Positions 18,295 through 28,783 of a stretch of 59,539 nucleotides of DNA are shown here, in pieces (positions within the stretch are counted from its first letter, which is position 1; each line of letters begins with the position of its first letter). The notes below the pieces were generated by a model. The model had not been told where the DNA came from, did no database searches, and saw nothing but the letters and a program-made list of their open reading frames with translations. Source of the DNA: an uncultured Pirellulaceae bacterium (lineage in GTDB: Bacteria; Planctomycetota; Planctomycetia; Pirellulales; Pirellulaceae); assembly GCA_937981585.1 (NCBI GenBank), contig CALJOA010000045.1, forward strand, positions 1 to 59,539, in the 5' to 3' direction. The position numbers and the translations under genes were made by a program.

Positions 18295-18774
18295 TCAATC
18301 ATGTTTATCTTGTCCAAAATCATTGCTGGACTTCCGCCAGAGATAAATGATCAGCCCACCGACAAGTGCGATGGGCACCCCTTCGCCGGCGGTCCAGTAA
18401 AGCGGCATGTCAGATGTCAAATCGATACCCAACATCGTCAAGCCAATGATCACGTGCAGCCAACCGAAAACGCCGACCAAAGGCCAATACCGTTTCATGT
18501 CGCAAGAAACGTACAGCATCAGTGCACCATGAACGGCGTAGAGCAGGGAAGTCGAACGCGCTAGGTATCTGGTTATCGGAGCGTCAGGAAATTCTCCCAA
18601 ACCTAACCAGGCGTGCCATTGGGCTATCGTTTCGACGGGTAGAAAAACAGCAAACGCCGCCGCCATCAACCCGCATCCAATGACCGCCATTAAAGCACGC
18701 AGGATCTTTGCGGACGACGAGTCAAATCGGATTTCGGGATCGCAACGATTGGGGCCAGAGCCAGCTTCATTCAT
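18295..18774 (-). CDS. Four-helix inner-membrane protein of unknown function
   Basis: A 159-residue protein with a polar N-terminus and about four hydrophobic helices (roughly 24-46, 68-90, 97-115, 128-146), ending in a charged tail. No motif is recognised. It starts 7 bp after the dnaE stop on the same strand, so it is very likely co-transcribed with dnaE; this gives no clear functional hint. Confidence 0.75.
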   Translation of the reverse strand: MNEAGSGPNRCDPEIRFDSSSAKILRALMAVIGCGLMAAAFAVFLPVETIAQWHAWLGLGEFPDAPITRYLARSTSLLYAVHGALMLYVSCDMKRYWPLVGVFGWLHVIIGLTMLGIDLTSDMPLYWTAGEGVPIALVGGLIIYLWRKSSNDFGQDKHD

Positions 18775-18781
18775 CGTTTAC

Positions 18782-21700
18782 CTACCGGCCCCACTTTCTG
18801 GGCTCCGCCTTGGCCGACAACGATTTACGATCAATCAACATCTCCACCGATGTCTTGCCCAACAATTCCGTCAGCCGACTGGTCAACTGATCGTTGATGT
18901 CGATCCGCTTGTTTGATTCCAGCTCAACGCGCATTCCGTCTTCGAGAATGACTTCAATCTTCAACTCGCGATTGCCAGGATAACCTCGAAGAATCTCATA
19001 GGCGTTCTTGAGCCCATCTTCTCCGTGCTTCTGCTGATCGATCATAATCTTGACCCCGTGAGTCAGATTTTGATCGAGCTGACTGATCGGAATCACCTTG
19101 TCAACGATCATGTTGGCCTCGTCACCTCCTCGGTAGTCCAACCGTCCCTGCAAAACGACAACCTCATCGGCGATCACTTTATCGCCGAACTTCGCGAAAT
19201 CCTGAGGCCACAGAATACAACGGATCGCTCCGTCAACATCTTCAAGATCGAACATCGCATACTTGGTCGGTGAGTTCGGATCGCGCGGGTTCTTGACGTG
19301 TGATTGCTTGACCGAAGAAATCATGCCTCCCAGGCTCACGCGATCCCGGTCTTTGGTTCCCTCAAGGCCAGAAGTTTTGTGCGAACAATAACGGGTCAAC
19401 TGATCCTCAAACTGAGCCAAAGGGTGACTGGTCAGGTAGTAACCCAACACCTCTTTCTCTGCACCGAGCAACATTCGCTCTTCCCATTCGTCCATCTCCG
19501 GAAGAACAACTGCAACCTCCTGACCGTCGTCATCGACATCGTCGTCGCTTCCAAAGAGGCTTTTTTGGCCGCTCTTTTTGTCGGCGATCACTGCGGCGCC
19601 CGATTGGAGCGCCCGGTCAACGACGGCCGAAAGCTGCGACCGCTTGGCACCAAAACAATCCATCGCCCCGGCTTTGATCAACGTTTCGATTGACGAGCGA
19701 TTGCATTTGGACGACTCAACCCGTTCGCAAAAATCAAAGATGTCCTTGAACGGTCCGTTTTCGGTTCGCTCATCAACGATGGCTTGAGCCGCCGAACCAC
19801 CACAACCCTTGATCGCCGACATCGCGAAGTGAATCTTCCCATCGGCGACGATAAACTCGACTCCAGAATGGTTGATGCATGGCGCGACAACTTCAACCTC
19901 CATCCGGTCACAGTCCTCAAGGTGTTCGACCAGCGAATCCTTGCTGGTAAAGTTTCGGCCCGGGATATCACCCGAAAGCAGTGCCGCCATGAACTCAACG
20001 GGATAGTGAGCCTTCAAGTACGCCGTTTGCCAAGCGATGGCAGCGTATGCGGTTGAATGACTCTTGTTAAAACCGTAACCCGCAAACTTCAGGATCATGT
20101 CCCACATGTCCTGAGCGTCTTTTTTCGAAAGCCCCTGCTCAACCGCGCCGACCATGTACGCCTCATGGTTGTTGGCGATGATCTTTTCTTTCTTCTTGCT
20201 GATCGCCTTGATACACGTGTACGCAGCGGCCAGAGGAATCTTGCCCAATCGGTTGAGGATCTGCATCACCTGTTCCTGATACACCATCACGCCGTGGGTT
20301 TCCTCGAGAATCTCTCTGAGCACGTCGAGTTTGTACTCCGCCGGTTTGCGACCGTGCTTGACATCGATGTACTGCTGAACCATCCCGCCTTCGAGTGGGC
20401 CGGGGCGATAAAGAGCGTTGGTCGCGATGATGTCGCGGAAATGGTCGGGCTTCATCTTCTGAAGCAAGTCACGAATTCCGCCACTCTCCAACTGGAAAAC
20501 GCCCCGGGTATCACCGCTTTGCAGCAGTTTGAAAGTCGCTTCATCATCCAAAGGAAAATCAAGCGTGTTGACGGTCTTGCCAGTCGTTTGCTTGATCAGC
20601 TTGACCGCGTTACTGAGAATCGTCAGGGTCCTGAGCCCCAAAAAATCCATCTTCAAAAGCCCAGCCGCTTCGACGTCGTTCATCGACCACTGCGTGATTA
20701 CATCGTCTTTGCCTGCCACACGTCCCAGCGGAACGTAGTCCGTCAAAGGTCCATCACTGATCACGACTGCAGCCGCGTGCGTGCCAACGTTTCGCGCGAG
20801 TCCCTCAAGCTTCAAAGCAAAGTCAATCATCTCTTGGACTTCCGGGTCGCCGTCGTAGACACCGCGAAGTTCGCCGCTGGAGTCGAGGGCTTCTTCAAGC
20901 GAAATCCCGAGCTTGTCCGGGATCATCCCGGTGATCTGGTTCACCCGAGCCAGCGGAATCCCCAACACGCGCCCGACATCCTTGATCGCCGCGCGGGCTT
21001 TCATCGTTCCAAACGTCCCGATCTGCGCCACGCTGTCTTCGCCGTACTTTTCCTTGACGTAGCGGATGATCTCGCCGCGACGCTCTTTACAAAAGTCGAT
21101 ATCAATATCAGGGGCTTCGAGCCGGTTTTCGTCGAGGAATCGCTCGAAAAGCAAACTGTATTTCAGTGGGCAAACATGCGAAAGATACAATGCATAACAA
21201 ACGATCGCACCTACGCCACTACCACGCGCGGTTGAAGGAATGTCGCGCTGACGGGCTTGCTCAACAAAGTCCCAACAGATCAGAAAGTAGTTGGCAAAAC
21301 CAAGCTTGTTGATCACCCCAAGTTCACGATTAAGACGATCCATCACGGGCTGGGAAAACTCGCCATTGGGCATCATTTCCTCGTTGCCGGCATAACGGTC
21401 CCTCAACCCTTTGATGCACAAGTCTCGCAATTCGTCTTCGGGCGAACGGCCCTGCGGCAAATCAAAAACCGGGAAAAACCGCTCACCCAGTTCCAGTTCG
21501 ATATCAACCGAATCGGCGATTTCCTGACTTCGCGCAACCGCATCCTCAAGCCCCGAAAAATTTCGATACATCTCCTCTGGTGGACGAAGGTAGAATTGAT
21601 TTCCTTCCATCTTCATTCGGCTGCTGTCGGTGCGAAACCGGCCCATGTTGATGCACAGCATCACGTCCTGTGCTTCGGCATCGTCCTGATCGACATAGTG

Positions 21701-22345
21701 ACAGTCGCTGGTCGCTACCAGCGGCAACCCAACGCTGTTGGCGATTTCGACGGCCCCCTGGAGCTGGGGCTTTTGAATGTCGACATTGTTATTCATGATC
21801 TCGAGGAAGTACCGGTCCCCGAAGAGTTGATGAAACCACTTTGCGACATCTTTGGCTTCGTTGAGTTCATCTTCGGCGCCGTTGCCACCGCGCAAGATCG
21901 CACGACTGAATTCGCTTGAAACGCAACCGCTTAGACAGATGATCCCCTCGTGGTGAGCTTCCAAAAGCTCTTTGTCGATCCGCGGTTTGAAGTAAAAACC
22001 GTCGAGGCTTGCATGCGATGCCATCTTCACCAGGTTCTTGAAACCGGTGATGTTCTGACACAGTAGGGTCAAGTGATAACTGGAATCCTTGCCACGCCCC
22101 CCCGATCTCTCCTTGCGACTGCCGGGCGCAATGTAAGCCTCGTAACCGATGATCGGGTTGATCTGTTTGGATTTACACTCGCGATAAAACTCCAGCGCAC
22201 CATGCATATTCCCATGGTCGGTCAACGCCAAGGCGTTCATCCCGTGGTCCACCGTCCGCTGAACGAGCTTGGGAATTGAGCTCGCTCCGTCGAGGAGACT
22301 GTAATGGCTGTGGCAATGAAGATGGACAAAAGGACGCTCGGACAT
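18782..22345 (-). CDS. dnaE: DNA polymerase III alpha subunit
   Basis: The 1187-residue replicative polymerase subunit, close to the 1160 of E. coli DnaE. The N-terminal PHP domain opens with HLHCHSHYSLLDGAS. The palm holds the catalytic acids D413 and D415 in PDIDIDF. The thumb and finger regions follow (RPGPLEGGMVQQYI, GFNKSHSTAYA), then helix-hairpin-helix and an OB-fold (about 990-1070: VSLGGMISSVKQ). It copies both strands at the replication fork with the clamp and clamp loader. The gene reads first, followed 7 bp later by a small membrane-protein gene. The 268-bp spacer to the divergent coiled-coil gene should contain its promoter. Confidence 0.98.
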   Translation of the reverse strand: MSERPFVHLHCHSHYSLLDGASSIPKLVQRTVDHGMNALALTDHGNMHGALEFYRECKSKQINPIIGYEAYIAPGSRKERSGGRGKDSSYHLTLLCQNITGFKNLVKMASHASLDGFYFKPRIDKELLEAHHEGIICLSGCVSSEFSRAILRGGNGAEDELNEAKDVAKWFHQLFGDRYFLEIMNNNVDIQKPQLQGAVEIANSVGLPLVATSDCHYVDQDDAEAQDVMLCINMGRFRTDSSRMKMEGNQFYLRPPEEMYRNFSGLEDAVARSQEIADSVDIELELGERFFPVFDLPQGRSPEDELRDLCIKGLRDRYAGNEEMMPNGEFSQPVMDRLNRELGVINKLGFANYFLICWDFVEQARQRDIPSTARGSGVGAIVCYALYLSHVCPLKYSLLFERFLDENRLEAPDIDIDFCKERRGEIIRYVKEKYGEDSVAQIGTFGTMKARAAIKDVGRVLGIPLARVNQITGMIPDKLGISLEEALDSSGELRGVYDGDPEVQEMIDFALKLEGLARNVGTHAAAVVISDGPLTDYVPLGRVAGKDDVITQWSMNDVEAAGLLKMDFLGLRTLTILSNAVKLIKQTTGKTVNTLDFPLDDEATFKLLQSGDTRGVFQLESGGIRDLLQKMKPDHFRDIIATNALYRPGPLEGGMVQQYIDVKHGRKPAEYKLDVLREILEETHGVMVYQEQVMQILNRLGKIPLAAAYTCIKAISKKKEKIIANNHEAYMVGAVEQGLSKKDAQDMWDMILKFAGYGFNKSHSTAYAAIAWQTAYLKAHYPVEFMAALLSGDIPGRNFTSKDSLVEHLEDCDRMEVEVVAPCINHSGVEFIVADGKIHFAMSAIKGCGGSAAQAIVDERTENGPFKDIFDFCERVESSKCNRSSIETLIKAGAMDCFGAKRSQLSAVVDRALQSGAAVIADKKSGQKSLFGSDDDVDDDGQEVAVVLPEMDEWEERMLLGAEKEVLGYYLTSHPLAQFEDQLTRYCSHKTSGLEGTKDRDRVSLGGMISSVKQSHVKNPRDPNSPTKYAMFDLEDVDGAIRCILWPQDFAKFGDKVIADEVVVLQGRLDYRGGDEANMIVDKVIPISQLDQNLTHGVKIMIDQQKHGEDGLKNAYEILRGYPGNRELKIEVILEDGMRVELESNKRIDINDQLTSRLTELLGKTSVEMLIDRKSLSAKAEPRKWGR

Positions 22346-22613
22346 CGGCTTTTCGGCTTCCTGCGGAGATCTGATTCGAAGTCTGGATCGCTGATTCTAA
22401 GCGACGTTCGCCATGCTGCCTACGGTTTTAACTTGAGAGGTAGTTGCCTATCGAAAAAAACAGTTATGCCAATTGATCCGCCAATTGATCCACCCCAAAA
22501 CCAATGTCGGTAAAAGTCGAATTTATGCTGCCAACTGCCAATCCTGACCTATCTTTTCCTGAGTGCTAACTCACCTTTTTGGCACTCTTTGGTTCACCCC
22601 ATGAAACCCCACC

Positions 22614-23747
22614 ATGTCAAGTCGCAACAAACGTAAATCAAAATCCAGCAAATCGAATTCTGGCCAGCACAATAGCCAGAAGAAACCCAGCCCCACTGCC
22701 CAAATCCTTGAGCATGTGGAGTGGCTCATTGCGCTTCACGAAGAGCGCGGCGAGCCGGCAATGTCGGTCGGTGGCTCTGATGCGGCGAACTTGGACGTCA
22801 ATGATCTCGCTAAAGGTCTGGTTGAGAAGATTGAGCCAAAGATCGTAAACCGATTTGACGCAATCGAAGAGAAACTTGCGGCCTTCAAGTCAAATGACTT
22901 CGAAAGTTCGAGCCTCAATGGTGCGGGATTGGAATCGCTTATCGAGAGATTCGATGCAATCGAGTCAAAGCTGACTACGATCGAGGAAACGATTCAGAAT
23001 TCTGATGACCCAATTGGGACAGACTCCAACCTCGAGGAACGATTCGAGGCGATCGATACACGACTTGGGAAGGTCGCTGAAGCGATCGCCGGACAGCAGA
23101 AGCTGATCGAAAGTCAAAGCCAAAATCAAGGCTCGGCAACAAACGCTTCGATCGTGGAGTCCTTTCAAACCCAGTTCTCCGAAATGTTGAGCCAAATGAA
23201 ACAGGAGCTGGCAGCAGTCTCGACAATCAAGGCGAATTCGATTCAAGAAGCCAGCGATGAACTCGACAGCGAAAAACAAGAGGCCGCGCTAGGCCCGGAC
23301 TGGAGCCGTCAAAAACAGGCCATGCTTTCCAAGTACGGCATTGACCCCGAGCACCGCCCCGACATGGCTCCACCAACCGAACCAGATCCGGTTATGGAAA
23401 CAACCATGGCTGATGAAACACTCAGCGAGGAGCTCAGCGCTACAGTCCAGTTGGATACTGAAGAAACGGTTTCTACTGAGCCCGAGGAAATTCAACGGAT
23501 TAAGAAAGAGCTTAACTCAAAGCTTCGCGACGCTGAAGTAAACCTGTCAATCGAGCGGGCCAAGCTCAGCCAGCTTGAAGCCGAACTTGAGTCCAAGCAA
23601 ATTGAACTCGAGCGTCGTGACTCAGAATTGAGTGCAAAGTACAAAGGCCGACAGAACTCCAATTCGGACTCCGAACAATTCAGCCTGCTGGACCGCTTGA
23701 AGAAACACTTAACCGCAAAAGACAGAAAAAACCTCGATCGGATCTGA
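22614..23747 (+). CDS. Coiled-coil protein of unknown function
   Basis: A 377-residue soluble, highly charged protein. Residues 1-28 are Ser/Lys/Asn-rich. A short ordered patch (about 30-60, LEHVEWLIALHEERGEPAMSV) is followed by heptad-like helices in which FDAIE(S/E)KL recurs about three times between 80 and 160. A second long coiled coil lies at about 288-345 (KLRDAEVNLSIERAKLSQLE). The C-terminus is basic. There is no signal peptide or membrane helix. A scaffold or cytoskeletal-like role is possible, but the sequence gives no direct evidence. It is divergent from dnaE. Confidence 0.8.
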   Translation: MSSRNKRKSKSSKSNSGQHNSQKKPSPTAQILEHVEWLIALHEERGEPAMSVGGSDAANLDVNDLAKGLVEKIEPKIVNRFDAIEEKLAAFKSNDFESSSLNGAGLESLIERFDAIESKLTTIEETIQNSDDPIGTDSNLEERFEAIDTRLGKVAEAIAGQQKLIESQSQNQGSATNASIVESFQTQFSEMLSQMKQELAAVSTIKANSIQEASDELDSEKQEAALGPDWSRQKQAMLSKYGIDPEHRPDMAPPTEPDPVMETTMADETLSEELSATVQLDTEETVSTEPEEIQRIKKELNSKLRDAEVNLSIERAKLSQLEAELESKQIELERRDSELSAKYKGRQNSNSDSEQFSLLDRLKKHLTAKDRKNLDRI

Positions 23748-24225
23748 ACGAATTTTTCGATAAATGACGCTCGACCCCGACGAAGCTAGGGTTCTTTACC
23801 AACCGTCATTCCCGCGCAGGCGGGAATCCCGTCTTTTAATGCTTCGATGGACCCCACCTGGCGGGAGTGATTTGACCTGCTAGCTCCAACACAATCACTT
23901 GAGTGAAGCCCCCCTCCAACGCTGCCAAAACCAACTGCTATTGTCTGGGCCAGAATCATTCTGGTATCAAAAACGTTAATTGTGTGTGGAGGTGCGCCCG
24001 CTGCGGTGGAATTCCTTTACGCCAAACTAGCCAAACTATTAACGGCATGGAAGCCGACCGTAGTTGAAAGTACTGCGTCTAACCGTTGTTCCTTGTGAAC
24101 TGCTGAATCTCAGCCAGACGGAAAGACGAAGTTACTGCAATACGACATGGCCATGCCAATACGATTCCCGAACCGAGTTTGACAAGCCCCTGATCGCTCG
24201 TCGAATTCAACTTGGAAAAAGTGCC
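23748..24225. other. Intergenic region with ATTCCCGCGCAGGCGGGAAT palindrome
   Basis: A perfect palindrome (23808-23827) is set in GTC...CCCGTC, like repeats scattered in many bacterial genomes and the Neisseria dRS3-type element. It is followed by CCCGTCTTTTA, so it may also end the upstream transcript. The rest (to the start chosen for the DUF11 gene) has no clear feature. Confidence 0.55.
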
Positions 24226-26904
24226 ATGAGCGATTCTGAAAACGACTACGAAGAAGAAACTGGCCCACGTTTCAACAAAGCAATCCTCGGAAGGATTCTT
24301 GCTGTTGGCTTGTTCGTTGCCCTTGGAACTTTCGCCGTCGTTCAATCGATGAGAGGTAACGACAACGACGCCTCAAATACCGAAACAACCGGTGGGCAAC
24401 TTGCTGAAGGACTAGGCGACGCTGCCGAGAAGCTAAAGTCGGGTGTCTCTACTACGGCCAGCGACCTCAAAAAGGCAGCAGGAAACGCGTTCAACAAAAC
24501 CACCGATGCGCTAACTCCCAAGAAAAATGCATTTGTTGGCAACACTTCTGTCAGGCCAAACGTCGTCAAGCCGGCCAGTTCTGAATTCGCGGTTAAATCA
24601 AATCCAAACTTGCCCAACTCAAAACCGCTAGTCTCAAAACCCGGTGGCTTTCAGCCATTAAAGACTCCTGTGGTCGTTTCAAAACCGGTCACCAACAACC
24701 CGGCTAAAGCCCCCGAGCGATTCGCCCAAGCACCCGGCGGAGCGCCTATCATTGGCAACAACGGAGGATTTGCCCCACGAACAACCAGTCCAAACAGTGC
24801 GTTTGCGACCAAGACGCCTTCGAATTCTTTCGGTGGAAACTCAACGGCCGGAAAATTCGGTGCTGCCGCCAACAACTTGAAATCGAATATCAATACCGCT
24901 GCCGATGACCTGTTGCGAAAAACAAGCGAGACGGCCAAATCGACCGGTCAATCGTTCAAGAATTCGTTTGGAGATGCGGCCAGAAAAACCGGCGCGGCGC
25001 TCAAGCCTAAATCGAACTTTACTCCGCCAGTGGTCAAATCGGACTTCGGTCGCCCAGGCAACAATTCTCCATTCGCGAATTCGAATAAGGTGACTGCTTC
25101 GACATCCGATCCAGCGAAAAGACCAGACTCACGAGCGTTTGGGGCAAAAACGTTTGCGCCACCCAAGAATCAAAAATCTGCAACACTCAACACGCAGCGA
25201 GAACTGGCCCCGATTTCAACCAACCGTTCCAATCAGACAACCAGTCCGTTTGGAGCTCAATCGGGTGGTTCGACTTCGCGATCCTCCGGTGGCTCAACGT
25301 TTAACTCGAATCGAAAACCCGCGCCGGCTTCTTCCAACACGCGCCGACCATCAACTCAATCGCCATTCGCCGCATCGAATCAACGCCCCACTTCACCAAG
25401 TAAATCATCTCCGTTCTCGGGTGCCTCAAACTCGCAAACCAACAGTCGGGCCGGCACTAGTGTTCGCTCGGCAACCGATCTGGGCGGGCTTGCGACACTC
25501 AGTAGAAACGTCCCCGGTGACCGACAGTTAGAAGGAGTTCAGGCACCGGCGCTAACGGTTGAGAAACTTTCGCCACGAGAAATTCAGGTGAATCAGACCG
25601 CTGACTTTCAACTGATCATCAAGAACGTCGGGCGTGTATCAGCCGAGGACGTCAAGGTCTTTGACCAGACTCCAATTGGAACCCAGTTCATTGGAGCTTC
25701 GCCTCAACCGGCCAGCAGCCGAGGCGGTGACCTTCGCTGGGACATCGGAACGCTTCGACCGGGACAGGAAAAACGAATCAAGATCCAACTTAAACCGACC
25801 CGACACGGCGAAATCGGCAGTGTCGCTCACGTAACATTTGCGACTCAGGCTTCAATGCGGACGCTGGTCACCAAACCAGTGCTTGAGATTGTCCATCAGG
25901 CCAAGAATGTCCATCTGATCGGTGACGACGTCGTGTTCGACATTACGGTCAAGAACAAAGGCGACGGGCCGGCCAACAATGTGATGATTCAAGAAGACGT
26001 TCCCAAGCAGCTGGAATTCCAGGACGGCAGCCAAGCGATCGAGTATCCGATTGGCACGTTGATGCCAGGACAATCCAAGCGGCTTCGACTGGCACTCAAA
26101 GCGGCTCAAATTGGCAAGATCCGCAACGTGATGTTCGCTTCTGCCGACGGAGGCCTCGAAGCCAAGCACGAACTTCCCCTCGAAGTCGTTGCGCCAAATC
26201 TCGTTGCAAAATCTGACGGACCCACACGACGCTTTCTCCAGCGAAATGTCGCACACAGTTTTTCGGTTGCCAACAATGGAACAGCCAAGGCCACCAACGT
26301 CGAGCTGATCGCTCGGTTGCCCAGCGGGCTGAGGTTCCAGGCGGCCAACAACCAAGGTCGCTACGACTCCAATGCACATTCGGTTTATTGGAGTCTTGCC
26401 GAGCTTGCTCGTGATGCCAAAGCAACGGTCGAATTAAAAACAACGCCAGTCGAAATCGGCACCCAGCCAATCAAGTTCGAAACTCTTGCCGACCTAGAAG
26501 TTCGCGCCAGCGTTGTACAGCCAATGAATGTCGAGCACTTGGTCGATGTGTTCTTTGACATCGACGACGTTGTCGATCCAATCGAAATTGGAAGTAACAC
26601 GAGCTACAAGATTAGAGTCGTCAACCAGGGCACCAAAGCCGCAACCAATGTGCGACTTGGTGTAACGTTTCCAAGAGGGCTTCAGCCGACTGCCGTCAAC
26701 GGTTCGATTCGCCATCAGATCAATGGGCAACAGATCGCGTTTGAGCCGATCAACAGCATGAGCCCGGGCGACGAGATCAGCTTTGAAATCGAAAGCAAGG
26801 GTCAATCCGCTGGCGACCATCGCGTGGAAGTCAACATGCAGACCGACGGCCGCCAAACGACAGTGACCAAAGAAGAAACGACACGAGTCTACTCAGACCG
26901 GTAA
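24226..26904 (+). CDS. Membrane-anchored DUF11-repeat protein with long disordered region
   Basis: An 892-residue envelope protein. A cytoplasmic acidic N-terminus (1-20) is followed by one membrane helix (about 25-44). A very long Ser/Thr/Asn/Pro/Gly-rich stretch (about 50-425) contains a recurring FxxP/NS-type pattern. The C-terminal half (about 440-892) has four to five DUF11/CARDB-like beta-sandwich repeats with motifs such as LTVEKLSPREIQVNQTADFQ, DVVFDITVKNKGDGPANNV and TSYKIRVVNQGTKAATNVR. These repeats usually form rigid extracellular stalks. The frame opens at 24064, but ATG 24226 gives the natural acidic start before the helix; upstream residues look like out-of-gene translation. 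Confidence 0.82.
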   Translation: MSDSENDYEEETGPRFNKAILGRILAVGLFVALGTFAVVQSMRGNDNDASNTETTGGQLAEGLGDAAEKLKSGVSTTASDLKKAAGNAFNKTTDALTPKKNAFVGNTSVRPNVVKPASSEFAVKSNPNLPNSKPLVSKPGGFQPLKTPVVVSKPVTNNPAKAPERFAQAPGGAPIIGNNGGFAPRTTSPNSAFATKTPSNSFGGNSTAGKFGAAANNLKSNINTAADDLLRKTSETAKSTGQSFKNSFGDAARKTGAALKPKSNFTPPVVKSDFGRPGNNSPFANSNKVTASTSDPAKRPDSRAFGAKTFAPPKNQKSATLNTQRELAPISTNRSNQTTSPFGAQSGGSTSRSSGGSTFNSNRKPAPASSNTRRPSTQSPFAASNQRPTSPSKSSPFSGASNSQTNSRAGTSVRSATDLGGLATLSRNVPGDRQLEGVQAPALTVEKLSPREIQVNQTADFQLIIKNVGRVSAEDVKVFDQTPIGTQFIGASPQPASSRGGDLRWDIGTLRPGQEKRIKIQLKPTRHGEIGSVAHVTFATQASMRTLVTKPVLEIVHQAKNVHLIGDDVVFDITVKNKGDGPANNVMIQEDVPKQLEFQDGSQAIEYPIGTLMPGQSKRLRLALKAAQIGKIRNVMFASADGGLEAKHELPLEVVAPNLVAKSDGPTRRFLQRNVAHSFSVANNGTAKATNVELIARLPSGLRFQAANNQGRYDSNAHSVYWSLAELARDAKATVELKTTPVEIGTQPIKFETLADLEVRASVVQPMNVEHLVDVFFDIDDVVDPIEIGSNTSYKIRVVNQGTKAATNVRLGVTFPRGLQPTAVNGSIRHQINGQQIAFEPINSMSPGDEISFEIESKGQSAGDHRVEVNMQTDGRQTTVTKEETTRVYSDR

Positions 26905-27206
26905 TCATAGTAGCACGGCTGTCCCAGCCGTGAACCTGCTCTGAACCTGCTCAAAACACAGATGGGACAGCCGTGCTACTTTACGAATCCCATCGTTGAA
27001 GAATCCACTTGATTCCACGCTTTAGCATTGCGACGGGCGGGCCCCGCCAACGCTTTCGGTTTTGATGCGTATTTCCGCGTGTACTTCAAAAACTTCTCCA
27101 ATCTCTCCTCAATTTTGCCCATTAAGCAAATCGGGGGCATCTGATAGGATGGCGGATTCAATTTTTGCTCGAACCCTGTCACCAAAATCGTGTCCTTGGA
27201 GAAGCC
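26905..27206. other. Intergenic region with TAGCACGGCTGTCCCAGCCGT element, copy 2
   Basis: The palindromic element at 26908-26985 starts 4 bp after the DUF11 gene: TAGTAGCACGGCTGTCCCAG on one arm and GGGACAGCCGTGCTACT on the other. It may serve as the transcript end. The remaining part before tpiA holds TAGGAT near 27145 as a possible -10 box and no gene. Confidence 0.75.
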
Positions 27207-27971
27207 GTGAGACGTCCACTAATTGCCGGTAACTGGAAAATGAATTTGAATCGCGCCGATGCAGTGGCCCTGGCCAAGGGCTTGGCTGACGCTGACACCA
27301 GTGTCGACTGCGACATTCTTGTTTGTCCTTCCAACGTTTACCTTGACGCGGTCTCAAATGCCATTTCGGGTTCAGGAATTTCCATCGGCGCACAGGATGT
27401 TTACTTCGAAGCCAGCGGAGCCTTCACTGGCGAGACCAGCACTTCCATGATCGCTGATGTCGGGTGTACTTATGTGATCCTAGGACACAGCGAGCGACGC
27501 CATGTGATTGGCGAATGTGACATGCTGATCAATAAGAAAGTCGTTTCGGCTCTGGCAGCAGGACTGACTCCCGTGCTTTGTGTAGGTGAAACGCTGGAAG
27601 ATCGTGAGGCTGGCAATACCCAGAAAGTCGTCGAGTCCCAGTTCGATGGATCGTTGGCTGGGTTGACCGAGGATCAGATCCGCAAAACCGTAATCGCTTA
27701 CGAACCGGTTTGGGCGATCGGAACCGGCAAAACGGCCTCTCCTGAGCAGGCTCAGGAGGTCCACGCTGACCTTCGCAAATTGTTGGCCGACCGCTATAAT
27801 TCCGAGACTTCTGAGACGGTCCGAATTCTTTACGGCGGAAGCGTAAAACCAGCCAACGCAGCTGATTTGATGTCGCAGGCCGACATCGATGGAGCACTTG
27901 TTGGCGGTGCGTCGCTAAAGGCCGATAGCTTTGCCGCAATTATCAATGCTGCCGGTGTTGCTGCGGCTTAG
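27207..27971 (+). CDS. tpiA: Triosephosphate isomerase
   Basis: A 254-residue cytoplasmic glycolytic enzyme interconverting dihydroxyacetone phosphate and glyceraldehyde 3-phosphate. The barrel shows the substrate Lys in GNWKMN, catalytic His in LGHSERR, catalytic Glu in [12 protein letters not shown] (the end of this motif starts the phosphate loop) and the phosphate-binding LYGGSVKP and [10 protein letters not shown] chose the GTG at 27207 (giving [13 protein letters not shown]) because it matches the family start and has TTGGAGA five bases upstream. An ORF extension to 27165 adds 14 non-conserved residues. It heads a plus-strand housekeeping run that continues with secG. Confidence 0.97.
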   Translation: MRRPLIAGNWKMNLNRADAVALAKGLADADTSVDCDILVCPSNVYLDAVSNAISGSGISIGAQDVYFEASGAFTGETSTSMIADVGCTYVILGHSERRHVIGECDMLINKKVVSALAAGLTPVLCVGETLEDREAGNTQKVVESQFDGSLAGLTEDQIRKTVIAYEPVWAIGTGKTASPEQAQEVHADLRKLLADRYNSETSETVRILYGGSVKPANAADLMSQADIDGALVGGASLKADSFAAIINAAGVAAA

Positions 27972-28053
27972 CCTCCTAAGAAAAAAAGCAACAAGCAGTC
28001 AGACTGATTACTGACCTGCAACACTCGACTATAAACAACACTCGAATTCGAGA

Positions 28054-28734
28054 ATGAAAATGGCTGTGGTTCAACTTATCTCAAACGTGACTTTGCTCGG
28101 CGCTGCGTTCGGTTTGGTAATGCTCCAAGCGTTACTTTTGCTTTCGTCGCTTTTCCTCATGATGCTGGTTCTGGTCCAGCGCGGCAAAGGCGGCGGTTTG
28201 ACAGGTGCACTTGGCGGCATGGGCGGCCAAAGCGCATTTGGCTCCAAGGCCGGTGACGCATTTACGAAAATCACTGTTATCACCGCTATGGTTTGGATCA
28301 TGTTATGCATGGTTACGATCGCGGCTTATAACCCGCCTCCAAAAGCCAAAACCGCAGCCGACAAAAGAGCAACTTCTGGAATGGGCGCAGCCACCGAGCC
28401 AGGTGACGCGGCAGCGGAAGGTAGTGCAGCAGCGGCTGGCGAATCTGCCACTGGCACAACTGGATCTGGAGGAGCTACAGCAACTGGTTCGGGAACAGCC
28501 GGCCAGAGCGAAGGTTCAACTCAAAACGGATCTAGCCCGGCAACCGATGGCCCAACAGACGGAGTCTCAACCGAATCAACTGAATCGACCAGTTCGCTTG
28601 AATTGAACCAATCAACTCAGGACACACCCCCGGCAACGGTCGAAGGGTCAACTGGAGACACAGCCATCGTTCCGGAAATCGAGCTGAACCTTGATGGCCC
28701 CGAAACTCCCGCCGCGACTCCAACAGGCAACTAG
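28054..28734 (+). CDS. secG: Protein-export translocase subunit SecG with long C-terminal extension
   Basis: SecG is a small partner of SecYE in the Sec translocon. Residues 1-95 are canonical: two membrane helices (about 12-35 and 70-90) joined by the conserved [17 protein letters not shown] and QSAFG segment. Residues 100-226 form an Ala/Gly/Ser/Thr-rich acidic tail that is absent from typical SecG of about 75-120 residues, probably cytoplasmic or periplasmic and disordered depending on topology. It lies 82 bp after tpiA, a common neighbourhood for secG. Start ATG 28054, with a second Met two codons on. Confidence 0.93.
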   Translation: MKMAVVQLISNVTLLGAAFGLVMLQALLLLSSLFLMMLVLVQRGKGGGLTGALGGMGGQSAFGSKAGDAFTKITVITAMVWIMLCMVTIAAYNPPPKAKTAADKRATSGMGAATEPGDAAAEGSAAAAGESATGTTGSGGATATGSGTAGQSEGSTQNGSSPATDGPTDGVSTESTESTSSLELNQSTQDTPPATVEGSTGDTAIVPEIELNLDGPETPAATPTGN

Positions 28735-28783
28735 CGTCTGTTCCTTTTAATCGGGCGCTTCGAAGTGCCCAGAAGGGTTCTCC

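Noticed and set aside
20057-21235. 392-codon open frame opposite dnaE
   Set aside because: It is the antisense shadow of dnaE, which has all family motifs; the translated sequence has no recognisable domain.
22569-22594. GAGTGCTAA...GCACTC resembling a CIRCE operator
   Set aside because: CIRCE has TTAGCACTC first and GAGTGCTAA second with nine bases between. Here the arm order is reversed and the second arm is incomplete.
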